64,000 nucleotides of DNA, taken from assembly GCA_964036045.1 (NCBI GenBank), contig OZ038384.1, positions 41,146,844 to 41,210,843 of the forward strand, given 5' to 3'. The position numbers and the translations under genes were made by a program. This document shows positions 39,136-47,778 of this stretch, in pieces (position 1 is the first letter of the stretch; each line of letters opens with the position of its first letter). Under the pieces are notes generated by a model. It was not told the DNA's origin. It did no database searches and worked only from the letters and a program-made list of their open reading frames with translations. The stretch is from Eutreptiella sp. 'Long Island Sound 2002'. Lineage: Eukaryota > Euglenozoa > Euglenophyceae > Eutreptiales > Eutreptiaceae.

Positions 39136-42100
39136 TCAGGCACCACCTTTCTTACGGCCTTGACCTTTGTTGTTGGAGGTGTTGGAATTGGGGTTGGATT
39201 CGTTGGATCTGCCCTTGCCTCGACCTCCAATATCCTTGTTGTTGCCGAAGGTCTTGTTCGCTGGCGTCTCCGCGTACAGGGGGTTGCCATTCACCTTGGA
39301 ATCATCTTGATTCCCGGACTTTCCTTGGCCTTTTCCACCCTTTTCACCATATTTTCCATCAGACTTTCCACCAGCATCGGTCCATCTTGAGCCACTTGGA
39401 TCTCCGCCTTGCTGCGAGTAATCTTTTGGTGTCCAGTCTCTGTTCTTTCCTTTGGACTGCCCTTTACCCTTTCCCCTTCCATGCTGGTCAGCATCTCGTG
39501 CTTCATTCTGCTGGGAATTGTTGGGAGAATTTCCCTTTCCATCAATTTTGGACTGAATTGTCTTGAGATCTGAGGGCGTCCACCTGTGATCTGCGGTCGT
39601 GTGAGTCGCCGCTCGACCTTCTTTTCCAAGGGCAATGCACACAGAGCATCCCTTCTCACCAACGGCGTTGACCTTGCCTCCGAAGCCATGTGCATCCTGG
39701 GACTTCTGGCGTTCCAAGTTTGCATACTTTTCAAGTTGGTCCCAGATCTGCTCTACTCCATACGAGAAGATCCACGGTCGTACCTTCAAAACTGTTCCCT
39801 TATACTTCACTTTTCCATCCACCATGCTGCAGAAAAACTCCGACTGTTCAGAATCGTGGAAACCAACTCTCCATCTGCCCTCACGAATAGTGATGTCTTT
39901 CAATCCAGTAGCACTGATAGAGTGTAGCAACTCACGAACTGCAATTTTTCCCATAGTTTCTGGTAATCCTCGGACTTCAACCCAGTTGCCCAGGACTTTT
40001 TGGTCCGCCTGAGAGTCCCTGATCTTCTGCTTGGTCTCCGGCGTGAGCTTGCTCAGGAGGATCTTCTTCATTTCGCCTTCAGAAAGTCCTTCTCCCGAAT
40101 TCTCCGCCTCTTGCACCAAAAACTCCCAATCTTGCCTTGCAATTTGAATCTCTTCCAGAAATAATTTCTTGATCGCCCTGAAGTTCTCCAGACGGTTCCT
40201 GTAATGATCTTCAGGAAGTCGAGAGCCTTTCTTCTTGAGACTTCGATAAAGCTCTTCATAAGTCAGGGGATCTCCTTGATTTTGTCTTTGCACATAGAGA
40301 TTATATGTACTTTCTCTGAGCTTGCCAGTCAAACAGTCCATCAACCCAAGGATCCAGAGTTCCTTGTCCAGTTTCTCTGTCTGCAGCCACACCATGAACT
40401 GCCTCTCAAAGGACGCCCAGTAATTTGGGTGCCCTGAGAACTTCGGCTCCTTCATTACTGATCCTCTCAGCCTCATGTGCAACGGGTTCAGCAAGTGGTT
40501 CAGGTTGAAGTTTGTGGCTGTGCCAACCGGATTGACGAACACTGGGTTGACTGCGGCGCCTCCCATCGCCTGTGCCTGCGCACTTGCGGCCGCCAGCAAC
40601 GCCTGGTCTACAGTAGGCTGCATGAACGGCGTTGGTTGAGCTTGATGCAGCCTCATCTCCTTCAATTTCTTCTGCTTTTCTTTGACCTTGGCTTCGTTTT
40701 CTTTCTGCTGCCGGTCCTTCTTCTTCAAAGCCATTGATCGCTCCTTCACGGTGGTCCTTGCTTCTCCATCAATATCTCCGACAGTACCAACCGACAGTAC
40801 AGACCTCTCCGACGAAGATTCTCCTCCTTCAGTACCCGGATTCAACCCAATAGGACTTGTAAATCCAGTAGGGGGGATACCAGAAATTCCAGTAAAAGCT
40901 GGGATGTGACCAGTAAAAGCTGGGGGTGCTGGAGAATGTGGAACGCCGTAAGGCGTGGATGCAGGTGCAGCTGAGGAGGTAGGTGCTGGGTGGCTTGCCA
41001 TCGTAGGCGCTGGTCCAGTGAGCCCAGTAGTGCTCAGATTTTGTACCAGATCTGTAAGCTTCTCCAGCTTCTGCTCCATCTCCTTCCACTTGCTGTCGTC
41101 ATCCCTCTTTTTCTCCTTGGCGGCCTTGTTCAGCTCCTTCAGCTGTTCTTCCAGCGACGAAATCTGGTGTCGACAGGAGCAGTCCTTGGCACACTCGCCA
41201 CATGATGGGCATCTCGGACCTTTTCCTTTGCTTCTGACTTCATCAACCCAGCTGTCAACACTGGAGTTGGACTCAGGAAGCTTGGACAGTTGCTCCCTGG
41301 AGAGGTGAGAATGTGTCGAATCACACCTCATCTCGTCGACCTCTCCGTCGTTTGGACCCCAGGCGCCCGACGGACCAGCGTGCTGACGCACATTCTGGCG
41401 TCTCTCCTCGGCGATGATGGCCATCTGCACCATCACGGCTGCCTGGTGGTCGAACTGGTCCAGCAGCTCTTCCCAATCCTCTTGTTCCTGCAGTTGGGCG
41501 TCCAATCGCAGTCGGCCGCTGTCCCTGATGAACTGGCACGACGCCCGGAACCAGTCCCTCAGGCGGCCACGATAGCCCGCCTCCGCCAGCAGCCAGTTCT
41601 GCCTGTGCAGGAATTCCTCATTCCAGATCTGCTGGAAGTGGTTTTCCCAGTAATCACCACTAATTCCAGCATCAGACTGCTGTCCTTCGCTGCTGCTGTC
41701 TTCAAGATCAGGCAAAGCTTGAGAGGAGGAACCAGATTCACTCGAGGAGGCAGATTCTCGACCGGGTTTAAGGTTGGGTGGGGCGTTCACACAACAATCA
41801 GAACAAGTATGAACTCCAGGCCAATGCCTATGGCCACAGTAAGGGCACTCTGACGGATGATCCTCGGTTTGCTGGGGAGATGCCATGAAGGTAACCTCAG
41901 GGGGAACACGCAGTGACTCTCTACGAGTGATAGCCCCGCTAAAGTCCGATGATCTCAGAGTGTCCGTGGAGATTCCAGAAGCAGAGTCATGATTTCCTCT
42001 GCTACCATGTAACCGCTGCATAGTGGTTGATCTTTGTTGTAACTGCGAAGCCTGTAGCCTTGATGCCCCAGGGGTCGTAACGCCCGACACTGCCCCTGAT

Positions 42101-42189
42101 ATCTCCGAACCCACATAACCCTCTTCAGACCCATATCCAGCCTCGAGGAGCGACATATGCGAAGCACTTGTAAGTCCTTTGAACTCCAT
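39136..42189 (-). CDS. gag: Gypsy Gag, starting inside the 5' LTR
   Basis: The frame opens at an ATG (42,189) that lies inside the 5' LTR and reads through the primer-binding site. A later Met at 41,886 (MASPQQTEDHPSEC) is an alternative start inside the element body. Residues 115-133 (CPYCGHRHWPGVHTCSDCC) form a zinc ribbon. About residue 330 is a Cys-rich stretch (CPSCGECAKDCSC) followed by a Lys/Glu coiled coil. Pro/Thr-rich FTG repeats follow near 445. A gypsy capsid-like domain lies at about 575-700 (FSGHPNYWASFERQFMVWLQ). A CSVC-x11-H-x4-H motif near 870 precedes a basic Gly/Lys/Arg tail. Gag packages the RNA. The frame ends at TGA 39,136, but the following 39 codons read on as basic and acidic tail text. 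Confidence 0.85.
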   Translation of the reverse strand: MEFKGLTSASHMSLLEAGYGSEEGYVGSEISGAVSGVTTPGASRLQASQLQQRSTTMQRLHGSRGNHDSASGISTDTLRSSDFSGAITRRESLRVPPEVTFMASPQQTEDHPSECPYCGHRHWPGVHTCSDCCVNAPPNLKPGRESASSSESGSSSQALPDLEDSSSEGQQSDAGISGDYWENHFQQIWNEEFLHRQNWLLAEAGYRGRLRDWFRASCQFIRDSGRLRLDAQLQEQEDWEELLDQFDHQAAVMVQMAIIAEERRQNVRQHAGPSGAWGPNDGEVDEMRCDSTHSHLSREQLSKLPESNSSVDSWVDEVRSKGKGPRCPSCGECAKDCSCRHQISSLEEQLKELNKAAKEKKRDDDSKWKEMEQKLEKLTDLVQNLSTTGLTGPAPTMASHPAPTSSAAPASTPYGVPHSPAPPAFTGHIPAFTGISGIPPTGFTSPIGLNPGTEGGESSSERSVLSVGTVGDIDGEARTTVKERSMALKKKDRQQKENEAKVKEKQKKLKEMRLHQAQPTPFMQPTVDQALLAAASAQAQAMGGAAVNPVFVNPVGTATNFNLNHLLNPLHMRLRGSVMKEPKFSGHPNYWASFERQFMVWLQTEKLDKELWILGLMDCLTGKLRESTYNLYVQRQNQGDPLTYEELYRSLKKKGSRLPEDHYRNRLENFRAIKKLFLEEIQIARQDWEFLVQEAENSGEGLSEGEMKKILLSKLTPETKQKIRDSQADQKVLGNWVEVRGLPETMGKIAVRELLHSISATGLKDITIREGRWRVGFHDSEQSEFFCSMVDGKVKYKGTVLKVRPWIFSYGVEQIWDQLEKYANLERQKSQDAHGFGGKVNAVGEKGCSVCIALGKEGRAATHTTADHRWTPSDLKTIQSKIDGKGNSPNNSQQNEARDADQHGRGKGKGQSKGKNRDWTPKDYSQQGGDPSGSRWTDAGGKSDGKYGEKGGKGQGKSGNQDDSKVNGNPLYAETPANKTFGNNKDIGGRGKGRSNESNPNSNTSNNKGQGRKKGGA
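41996..42007 (-). promoter_or_regulatory. Primer-binding site, initiator-Met tRNA type
   Basis: TGGTAGCAGAGG on the minus strand directly follows the GTTACA end of the 5' LTR. It is the exact complement of CCTCTGCTACCA, the CCA-tailed 3' end of animal-type initiator-Met tRNA. This tRNA primes minus-strand DNA synthesis in many gypsy elements. Confidence 0.88.
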
Positions 42190-42487
42190 GGTGGAATATG
42201 AAGAGTACCAAAACCCGGTCTACAAAAATGGAGCAGACATAGAATCTCAATGCGCATTCATCGCAACTAATGACACAACGTGAAATCATTCGAAATAATT
42301 TAAATAAATCCGATTGGGAAATCACGAAAGACAAATGCGACTCGACGCGCGCTCACAGGCGACATCTGGCGGCGAACGGAAAACATGAAACAGAACGGAA
42401 AATTTACTGCACCAATGTACATCTGAGAATCATTGAAATTCTCATCACATCAGTGTATAATTGAGTGCTGTCACTGCTGCCGTTACA
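42008..42487 (-). repeat. 5' LTR of the gypsy element
   Basis: 480 bp, TGTAAC...GTTACA, nearly identical to the left LTR. In minus orientation it would hold the promoter. It also contains the first Gag ATG at 42,189. Confidence 0.97.
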
Positions 42488-42492
42488 GCCCT
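42488..42492. repeat. Target-site duplication of the gypsy element (right), GCCCT
   Basis: Matches 32,220-32,224 exactly and directly follows the LTR end. Confidence 0.9.
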
Positions 42493-42571
42493 GCCCTGGT
42501 GAGAGGGCGGGCGGGACTGGCAGCAGGAAGCTCTGCGCACCTCGGTGCTCCGGGTGCGTGTGGTACGGGTT

Positions 42572-43321
42572 TTACTGGCGGTGCTCCGGGGCCGCCCGTG
42601 GTAGGAGTAGGAGTTGGTGTAGGTACCAGTGGCCTTGCGCGGCAGACGGGTTGCGGAGTGTTACCCACTGCTCCACCACGCCTCCCGGGTGCGCAACCTC
42701 GACGCGGCGCTGCAAATCCAGGCGGCCCGGGCGGTTGGACGTGCCCGCGGGTGGGATGTGAGTCTGCGGGTAAAGCACCCGCAGCGGCTCCCGCGTCAGG
42801 TCTAGCACCTCGTCGTTGAGCTGCTCTGTGAGAGCCAACGCCCTGTGCAGGGCGTGGCGGACCCCGGAATTGGGGGCCGTGAGCTGTTCGAGCACCGGCC
42901 CCGGCGGGTACCATGCACCCAGGTTCGTTAGCCACTCCCTTGTGTGGCTCAGTATGGCCCTCCATACGTCCCTCGTAAAAGCGTGTTGGGGGGCCAAAGA
43001 GGGGACCATTCGTAGGAGGCGGTGGCACGCCGGCGGCGATCGCATCGGCTGTGGGGCGGCCGCAGTGATCCGTCTGCACGGCGTGCCGGGCACGATCGCC
43101 CCCCATTCCACGGTCCCCATGCCCTCGGTGTGGAGTAGCGCCTGGCCCTGGACCAGAGGGAAATAGAGGCTCGAGCGCCCGCCCCCTTCCCTCCACCGTA
43201 CCCAGGCCGCCCCCGCCTGCAGGCTGCGGAGCAGGGCCACGCCGGGGAGGAGCGGCTGCGGGAAAACCCCCTTGACGGCTTGAGTGGCATGGGCCAGGGT
43301 GCCCATGGGCAAATACCACAA
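42572..43321 (-). CDS. Unrecognised ORF of the giant LINE, right of the gypsy insertion
   Basis: About 249 codons from Met 43,321 (MWYLPMGTLAHATQ). It is globular-looking: GVALLRSLQAGAAWVRW, SSLYFPLVQGQALLHTEG, a helix HAFTRDVWRAILSHTREW, and QLNDEVLDLTREPLRVL. The frame ends 85 bp before the gypsy insertion. Probably part of the same ORF1-type protein as 44,261-43,437, after a frameshift near 43,430. No family is recognised. Confidence 0.5.
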   Translation of the reverse strand: MWYLPMGTLAHATQAVKGVFPQPLLPGVALLRSLQAGAAWVRWREGGGRSSLYFPLVQGQALLHTEGMGTVEWGAIVPGTPCRRITAAAPQPMRSPPACHRLLRMVPSLAPQHAFTRDVWRAILSHTREWLTNLGAWYPPGPVLEQLTAPNSGVRHALHRALALTEQLNDEVLDLTREPLRVLYPQTHIPPAGTSNRPGRLDLQRRVEVAHPGGVVEQWVTLRNPSAAQGHWYLHQLLLLPRAAPEHRQ

Positions 43322-43436
43322 CGGGAGGACCCAGGGACCCGGCAGCGGTTGCGCCTCCCCTGCGTCCCATCGCCACTCGGAGTCTGGCGGGGCGGCCGGG
43401 ACCGTGCCCGTCTGCAGGAAGCGGCATGCCCTCTTG

Positions 43437-44261
43437 TCAGCTCGCCGTTGGAGGGTTGCCGCGAAACTGAGCCCCTATGCCGCGGGTGTTACTGGGAGGC
43501 CGCCCCGGGGCCTGTGCCAGGGGTAATCCTGGTCGGCCGGCCAGGTGTGGAGGTCCCGGGCGATTTCCTCCGCGGTTCCTGTGGGGAGTGTCCTCCGGTG
43601 CCAGGTGCCACATGATGGCGAGCACCGCCCACGTGGAGAAGGGCCACGCCCGTGGGGGGGTGTACACCTGGATTGTCCACTGTGGGCGCGCCCGGCGCAC
43701 GCGGGATGCGTGGAGCACCCCTCGGACCGTGTCCGCCGCCAGGACCAGCACCTTTCCCGAGGGCTCCACAATGATCCGCTCTGCGTGTCCGCCGTGGCGG
43801 CCCCGGGTGTGCAAGGCAACTGCCGCCTGTCGCGCGTGGGTGACTCGGTCGAGGGCCTCCTGGATGTTCACGCTGCCGCGTGCGGTCTCATCCAGGGTCC
43901 AGCCCTGCGCCACCCTGTAGCCTAGGGCGGCGCATGCGGCCGCGTGTCCCACCTCGGGCAGCGCTCCGTCATCGGGGCCGGGCTGGGGGTGCTGTTTGGG
44001 GCACCAGCCTTTGCCGGTGCAGTGGCCCTGTCTCCACACGGGGCAGAGGGTGGGCACGCTGCCCGCCGGCGGCGCAGGTTCCGCGGGCGCGCTTCCCGTG
44101 GAGGGCTCCGGTATTTCTGCCAGGTCGGAGTCCGTGTCCGGGTCCCCTTGTGGGGGGTCTCCTTCGCCGTCTCTGAGTCCCAGCGCCCTGACGACCTCGT
44201 GTGCTGCGTCCAGCGTCGGAGATCGGAGGCGTGTTTTGCGTGGGGCCGCGGGTTCCACCAT
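43437..44261 (-). CDS. ORF1 of the giant LINE with a CCCH zinc finger
   Basis: Met at 44,261 (MVEPAAPRKTRLRSP) starts a 274-residue protein. The frame is open much further upstream, but that part is repeat-like leader, so this Met is the sensible start. Residues 73-91 (CPVWRQGHCTGKGWCPKQH) fit C-x7-C-x5-C-x3-H, a CCCH zinc finger of the kind that binds single-stranded RNA. Following it is a globular part with CAALGYRVAQGWTLDE, SVNIQEALDRVTHARQ, ERIIVEPSGKVLVLAAD and WTIQVYTPPRAWPFS. CCCH fingers are unusual for LINE ORF1, where CCHC knuckles are the norm. The role is presumably RNA binding in the element's particle, inferred from the motif and first-ORF position. Confidence 0.65.
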   Translation of the reverse strand: MVEPAAPRKTRLRSPTLDAAHEVVRALGLRDGEGDPPQGDPDTDSDLAEIPEPSTGSAPAEPAPPAGSVPTLCPVWRQGHCTGKGWCPKQHPQPGPDDGALPEVGHAAACAALGYRVAQGWTLDETARGSVNIQEALDRVTHARQAAVALHTRGRHGGHAERIIVEPSGKVLVLAADTVRGVLHASRVRRARPQWTIQVYTPPRAWPFSTWAVLAIMWHLAPEDTPHRNRGGNRPGPPHLAGRPGLPLAQAPGRPPSNTRGIGAQFRGNPPTAS

Positions 44262-44837
44262 TGTTGTGTCGCTGTGCCTAAGAGCAGGGGGTAGGGTGCG
44301 GATTTCCCGTGGCTGGTGCACCTGCTGTGGGTGCGGCCGGGCGCGGGTGGGGGGGCTCGTACGCCGGTTCCGCGGGCCGGCATTCGTGTGTGCGTGTGGG
44401 CAATAGCTACCCCCCCCCCGCGCGGTCCGTGGCGGTCCCGTTGCGAGGGGCGTCCGAGGCCGGGCGCTCTCCCCCCTCCGGCTGCCCTCCTTCTGGGGGC
44501 TGTCGGGGCCCGCTGCCCACGTGCTGTGGGCACGGCTGTGCGGGTACGAGGTCCGTTGTGAGGGGCGTCTGCGGTCAGGCGCTCCCCCTCCCCCGACTGT
44601 CCGCCCTCTGGGCGGGCTGTCGGTTCGTCTCCACTCTTGCCGTGGGTGCGGGTGTGCGGGTGTGGGGGCCCGGCGCTGTCCCCTCGGCTTGCATGCCCTG
44701 TGGGGGCCGCGCTCCGCGGGGGTGGTGGGGGCTGTCCCCCAGGGGGTGGCCCGCCACCGTTGCGAGGGGCGTCTGGTGCCAGACGCTGTCCCTCCCCCGG
44801 TCGCCCGCCCTCTGGGCGGGCCGTCGGGGTCCACCCG
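44262..44837 (-). repeat. 5' leader of the giant LINE, tandem units with GGGCGGGC palindromes
   Basis: At least three related units start with TTG(C/T)GAGGGGCGTC near 44,429, 44,557 and 44,759 and each contains CGCCCTCTGGGCGGGC or a variant. One unit carries a GTGGGGGCCC...CTGTCCCC block. Repeated promoter monomers are common in the 5' leaders of LINEs, so this is the likely promoter region. A further copy lies near the 3' end (18,338-18,530). Confidence 0.65.
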
Positions 44838-44846
44838 ATGATGCAG
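44838..44846. repeat. Target-site duplication (right), ATGATGCAG
   Basis: Exact copy of 17,421-17,429 on the other side of the giant minus-strand LINE. Confidence 0.85.
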
Positions 44847-45511
44847 AAGAAGGTGAGGAGGGACAGGACAACAGGAGAGAGGCCGGAGATGACAGGGCGG
44901 GGGACGGCAAAGAGCGGCAACCAGAGGAGGAAGAGCAGGAGGAACCGGAGGGGATGGGGTGTGGGGCGGGCGATGGGAGGCCAAATAGGAAGAGAGCGAG
45001 GGGGGTCAGGTACGGTGAGGAAGTGGGCGATGAGCTGGGAACAGTGGGGGAAAGGGGTGAAGCTGTATGGCCCGCACAAGGTCCGAGGGAAGTGGAGGAT
45101 GTATGTGGGGACAGTGGAGGACATGATCGTACAGAAGGCTCCCACAGGGCATTAGACGAAGGCGGCGATCGTACATTGGGAGGATCTGGAGGAGATGGAC
45201 GAGGAAAGACTGCAGTATCCGAAGGTGAGATTGCGGGTGTGTCCGCCGAGACGAGAGATGGAAATACAGGGACACTTGTTTCCCGAGCAAGAGGCGCAGG
45301 AGCTGGAAGGCGAGGAGGTGTCGTCTGGGAGGAAGAACAAGAAGAAGAAGTGACAATTAACGACGCGGCGGGCGGTGGCAGTGATGAAGATACGCACAGG
45401 GTCTCAGCACAGCGGAAAGGAGGGTGGGAAAGGACGACGTCCAAAGGAACAAGAAGGGGTGCGGAAAGATTGGGAGGGAAAGTGGCAACGCATGAAGTTG
45501 TACCCCCATAG
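44847..45511 (+). pseudogene. ORF1 tail of the plus LINE, acidic and low-complexity
   Basis: Starting with EEGEEGQDNRREAGDDRAGD, this frame carries on, in phase and in composition, the acidic frame at 17,204-17,429. It stays open to the stop at 45,511 and is rich in Glu, Gly, Arg and Asp (for example EEEQEEEVTIND). No domain is seen. The upstream extension of the same frame into the giant LINE leader is accidental. Confidence 0.5.
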
Positions 45512-46350
45512 CTATCCAGCGGCACTGTTCCGGGCAGACAAGGCAGCCTGGCAGCAAAAGGGGCTACACAAAGCCGACATGGTGGCGTATCAGGAGATAC
45601 GGCTACAGGGGAAGGACAACGTCGTGTGCACGCAGATGTACAACGGGGAGGGGCAAGAGTACCAGCGGGAATGGGCATAAGGGGTGCCGTTGTTGGTGCG
45701 CAGGGGCCTCAGCGTCGTACAAGACAAGAAATTGGGAGCGAAGGGGAGAAGGGCGGTATATGATGTGGCGACAGAGCATGGGCAGGTGGTCATCATCAAC
45801 TGCCACGTCCCGCATGGGAAGAGGGTTAAGGGGTATGTGGCGCAACTGAGGATGAAGTATGTCAGGGCGTTTGAGAAGGGACGTCATCGTGGTTGAGGAC
45901 TTCAACTACGATCCCCGGAGGAGCGGCGCGGAGACGGACGTGGGCCGGGAATGGACGCTGTTTTTCGAGGAAACGCCGCTGCAGGATGTGTCTTACAATG
46001 GAGCGCCAGGCCCCTGACACTACCCGGCACAAGAGGCAAGCAGGTCGTCAAGGATAGACCCAGTGTATGCGAACCCCCGATGAGTCCAGGGGGTGATGGG
46101 GCGGTATATGGTGGGGCCTGAAGAAACGCGGGACAAGAAAGGACATTGCCCCATGATGGTGACTGTGGACGTGAAGCTGGGGGAGCCAGGAGAGGAAGAC
46201 GACGACGAACAGGAGTCCGATGAGGAGGGGGTCCACCTGCCGTCGCCAGAGCAGTGGCCAGAGAGGGGGACGATGACAGGTGGCAGCGGTGGGTGCAGCA
46301 AGTGCATGTGGAAATCAGGCAGGGGAGCCACGCGCATCGGGCCATGAGGA
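45512..46350 (+). pseudogene. APE-type endonuclease of the plus LINE, broken
   Basis: In one frame KADMVAYQEIRL (catalytic Glu) is followed by a TAA at 45,678, then PLLVRRGLSVVQ, VYDVATEHGQVVIINCHVPH (the N-x-H strand). After a frameshift near 45,890 come VIVVEDFNYDPR (D-x-N), SRIDPVYANPR (catalytic Asp) and KGHCPMMVTVD, the place of the final Asp-His, where the Asp is now Gly. The order and spacing are those of LINE endonucleases. Two stops and at least two shifts inactivate it. Confidence 0.75.
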
Positions 46351-47778
46351 GAGTGGCAAAGGTGTGTGTGTTTAGCAGGCTGGTGGGGGGGTCGCAAACT
46401 GAGCGCAAGCTACAACGACTGGTGGTCAAACTGATGAAGCGGCAACAGGAGGAAGTCGGGGCGATATCACAGGCAGAGGGTGCGGAGTGGAAGGAGAAGG
46501 TGGCGCGGGCAAAGAAGAGGGTGCAGGTGGCAAGGAGGGCAGTGGAGGATGAGCATGGGAGGGTCTACCAGAAGGTGGTGGCTGAGCATGAAACCTATAT
46601 GGAGAGGGTGGTACCGTACAAGTCACTGCGGGACATCCGGGAGCTTGCAGAGGCTGGGCAGCCACAGGAGATCAGGGCGGTGAGGCTGCCGGATGGCAGA
46701 GTCAAGGGCAACAAACGAGAAGTGCTGGAGGCGGTGGAGGAGAGCTTTCAGAGACAGCACAACCAAAGGCCTTCTGGGCTGAGCAAAACCACACGGAGGA
46801 TGGGCCCGGTGACATATACTTGGATGATGAGGACCTGGTGGCGTTCATGGCGTGCGTGGACGTGAAGGAGGCGTTCCCGGACACGCCGCACAGACTGATG
46901 GAGGAGGTGTGGAGGCCATTGGGGCTCCCGTACGGCGACTTTGTCGGGGAGTACCTACGCACTAGAAGGTACACCGTCGCCACAGGAAAGGGCTGTACGG
47001 AGTGGGTGACCCCAGGTAGCTGGGTGCCACAGGGCGGAGTGCAGGGCCCATTCCTGTACATGCTTGCCATGCTCCCACTGATGCGACGGATAGCGCGGGA
47101 GTATCCACATCTGGCGAGGACGCCACACACGTTGCCGGCACAAGCATATGTGGATGATGCAGTGCCCAGGGCCCGAGACAAAGGGGCCCGCAAGTGGTAC
47201 AGGACGTGATGCAGAGGTACGGGCGGGATACCCACCTGGTCTGGAGCACGGAGAAGTCGGCCGTCCTGAGGAGGGGCGGAGAGGGTGGTATGGCGCTGCA
47301 TGTCGGGGACGGGGTGGCGTGGCTGGAGAGGACGGAGGAAGCAGTGGTGCTGGGGCACGTCCAGGCCATGGGAGCAGAGGGCATCAGGCTGCTAGATAAG
47401 CTGCTCAGAAGGCTCTGGGTGATGATGGTGTACCTCCACAATCACCCCCCGTCGGTACAGACGACTCTGTACTACCTCCAAGCGATAGTCAATGCGGCCA
47501 TAGGGTACCAGGGGATGCACCTCCCGTACTGGAGGGGACAGCTCCAGGAGCTGGAGAGCGAGGTGAGGAGACTCTTCGGGGGGTATGAGGGGATACCCAC
47601 GGAGGTGCCACGGTGCGTGTTGCGATTGCTGAGGGCGTATTATGGGGAGGGGATGCTCACAGCGGGGAGGGCGTATAGGGCGCATATGGCAATAGCGCTA
47701 AACAGGATGTGCCACAACCAGGAGGAGGTGGTGCGCCGAGTGTGCTACCATGTGGTTGCAGAAGTACACAGGGAGTAG
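46254..47778 (+). pseudogene. Reverse transcriptase of the plus LINE, with palm deletion
   Basis: The 46,254-46,865 frame encodes the charged linker that precedes LINE RT (ERKLQRLVVKLMKRQQEE, VLEAVEESFQRQHNQRP). Then, with a frameshift near 46,830, motif A follows almost at once: MACVDVKEAFPDTP. Motif B is VPQGGVQGPFLYMLAML and motif C AQAYVDDAV, ending at 47,209. The thumb follows in another frame (47,194-47,778: HLVWSTEKSAVLR, LLRRLWVMMVYLHNH, QAIVNAAIGYQG). The stretch that normally holds the KAPGPDG and YRPISLL motifs is missing, so over 100 residues were deleted. Confidence 0.8.

Larger units (their letters stand above)
32225..42487 (-). mobile_element. Complete Ty3/gypsy chromovirus, 10.26 kb
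   Basis: Two 480-bp LTRs (32,225-32,704 and 42,008-42,487) start TGTAAC and end GTTACA, differ at about 6 positions, and are flanked by GCCCT duplications. On the minus strand the order is 5' LTR, tRNA-iMet-type primer site, gag, protease, Dam-like domain, RT, RNase H, integrase, chromodomain, a 1.35-kb non-coding part, polypurine tract and 3' LTR. The chromodomain marks it as a chromovirus. It inserted into the giant minus-strand LINE. Gag, pol and the chromodomain end are all in one frame, interrupted by single stops TGA (39,136), TAG (39,016) and TAA (just before 34,558). About 1.3% LTR divergence means a fairly recent insertion. Confidence 0.95.
17430..44837 (-). mobile_element. Giant minus-strand non-LTR retrotransposon (split by a gypsy element)
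   Basis: The element is bounded by the 9-bp duplication ATGATGCAG. It measures 27,408 bp, or about 17.1 kb once the gypsy insertion (32,225-42,487 plus duplication) is removed. On the minus strand the order is: GC-rich leader with repeated units (44,837-44,262); ORF1 with a CCCH zinc finger (44,261-43,437); further ORFs (43,321-42,572 and 32,110-31,058); a C2H2 finger segment (about 30.72-30.65 kb); APE-type endonuclease; RT; RNase H with CCHC; then three more ORFs; then a 2.7-kb GC-rich tail ending in a short (AACCTCA)n repeat. ORFs downstream of the RT polyprotein, and the total length, are unusual for a LINE. Frameshifts in the RT ORF indicate this copy is inactive. A fusion of two elements is not fully excluded. 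Confidence 0.75.

Noticed and set aside
36491-39163. Plus-strand frames opposite Pol and Gag
   Set aside because: They are complements of a well-supported retroelement ORF and carry no motif of their own.
44309-44846. Start of the acidic ORF1 frame inside the giant LINE leader
   Set aside because: The frame crosses the target duplication. The part before 44,838 belongs to the inserted element and is open only by chance.
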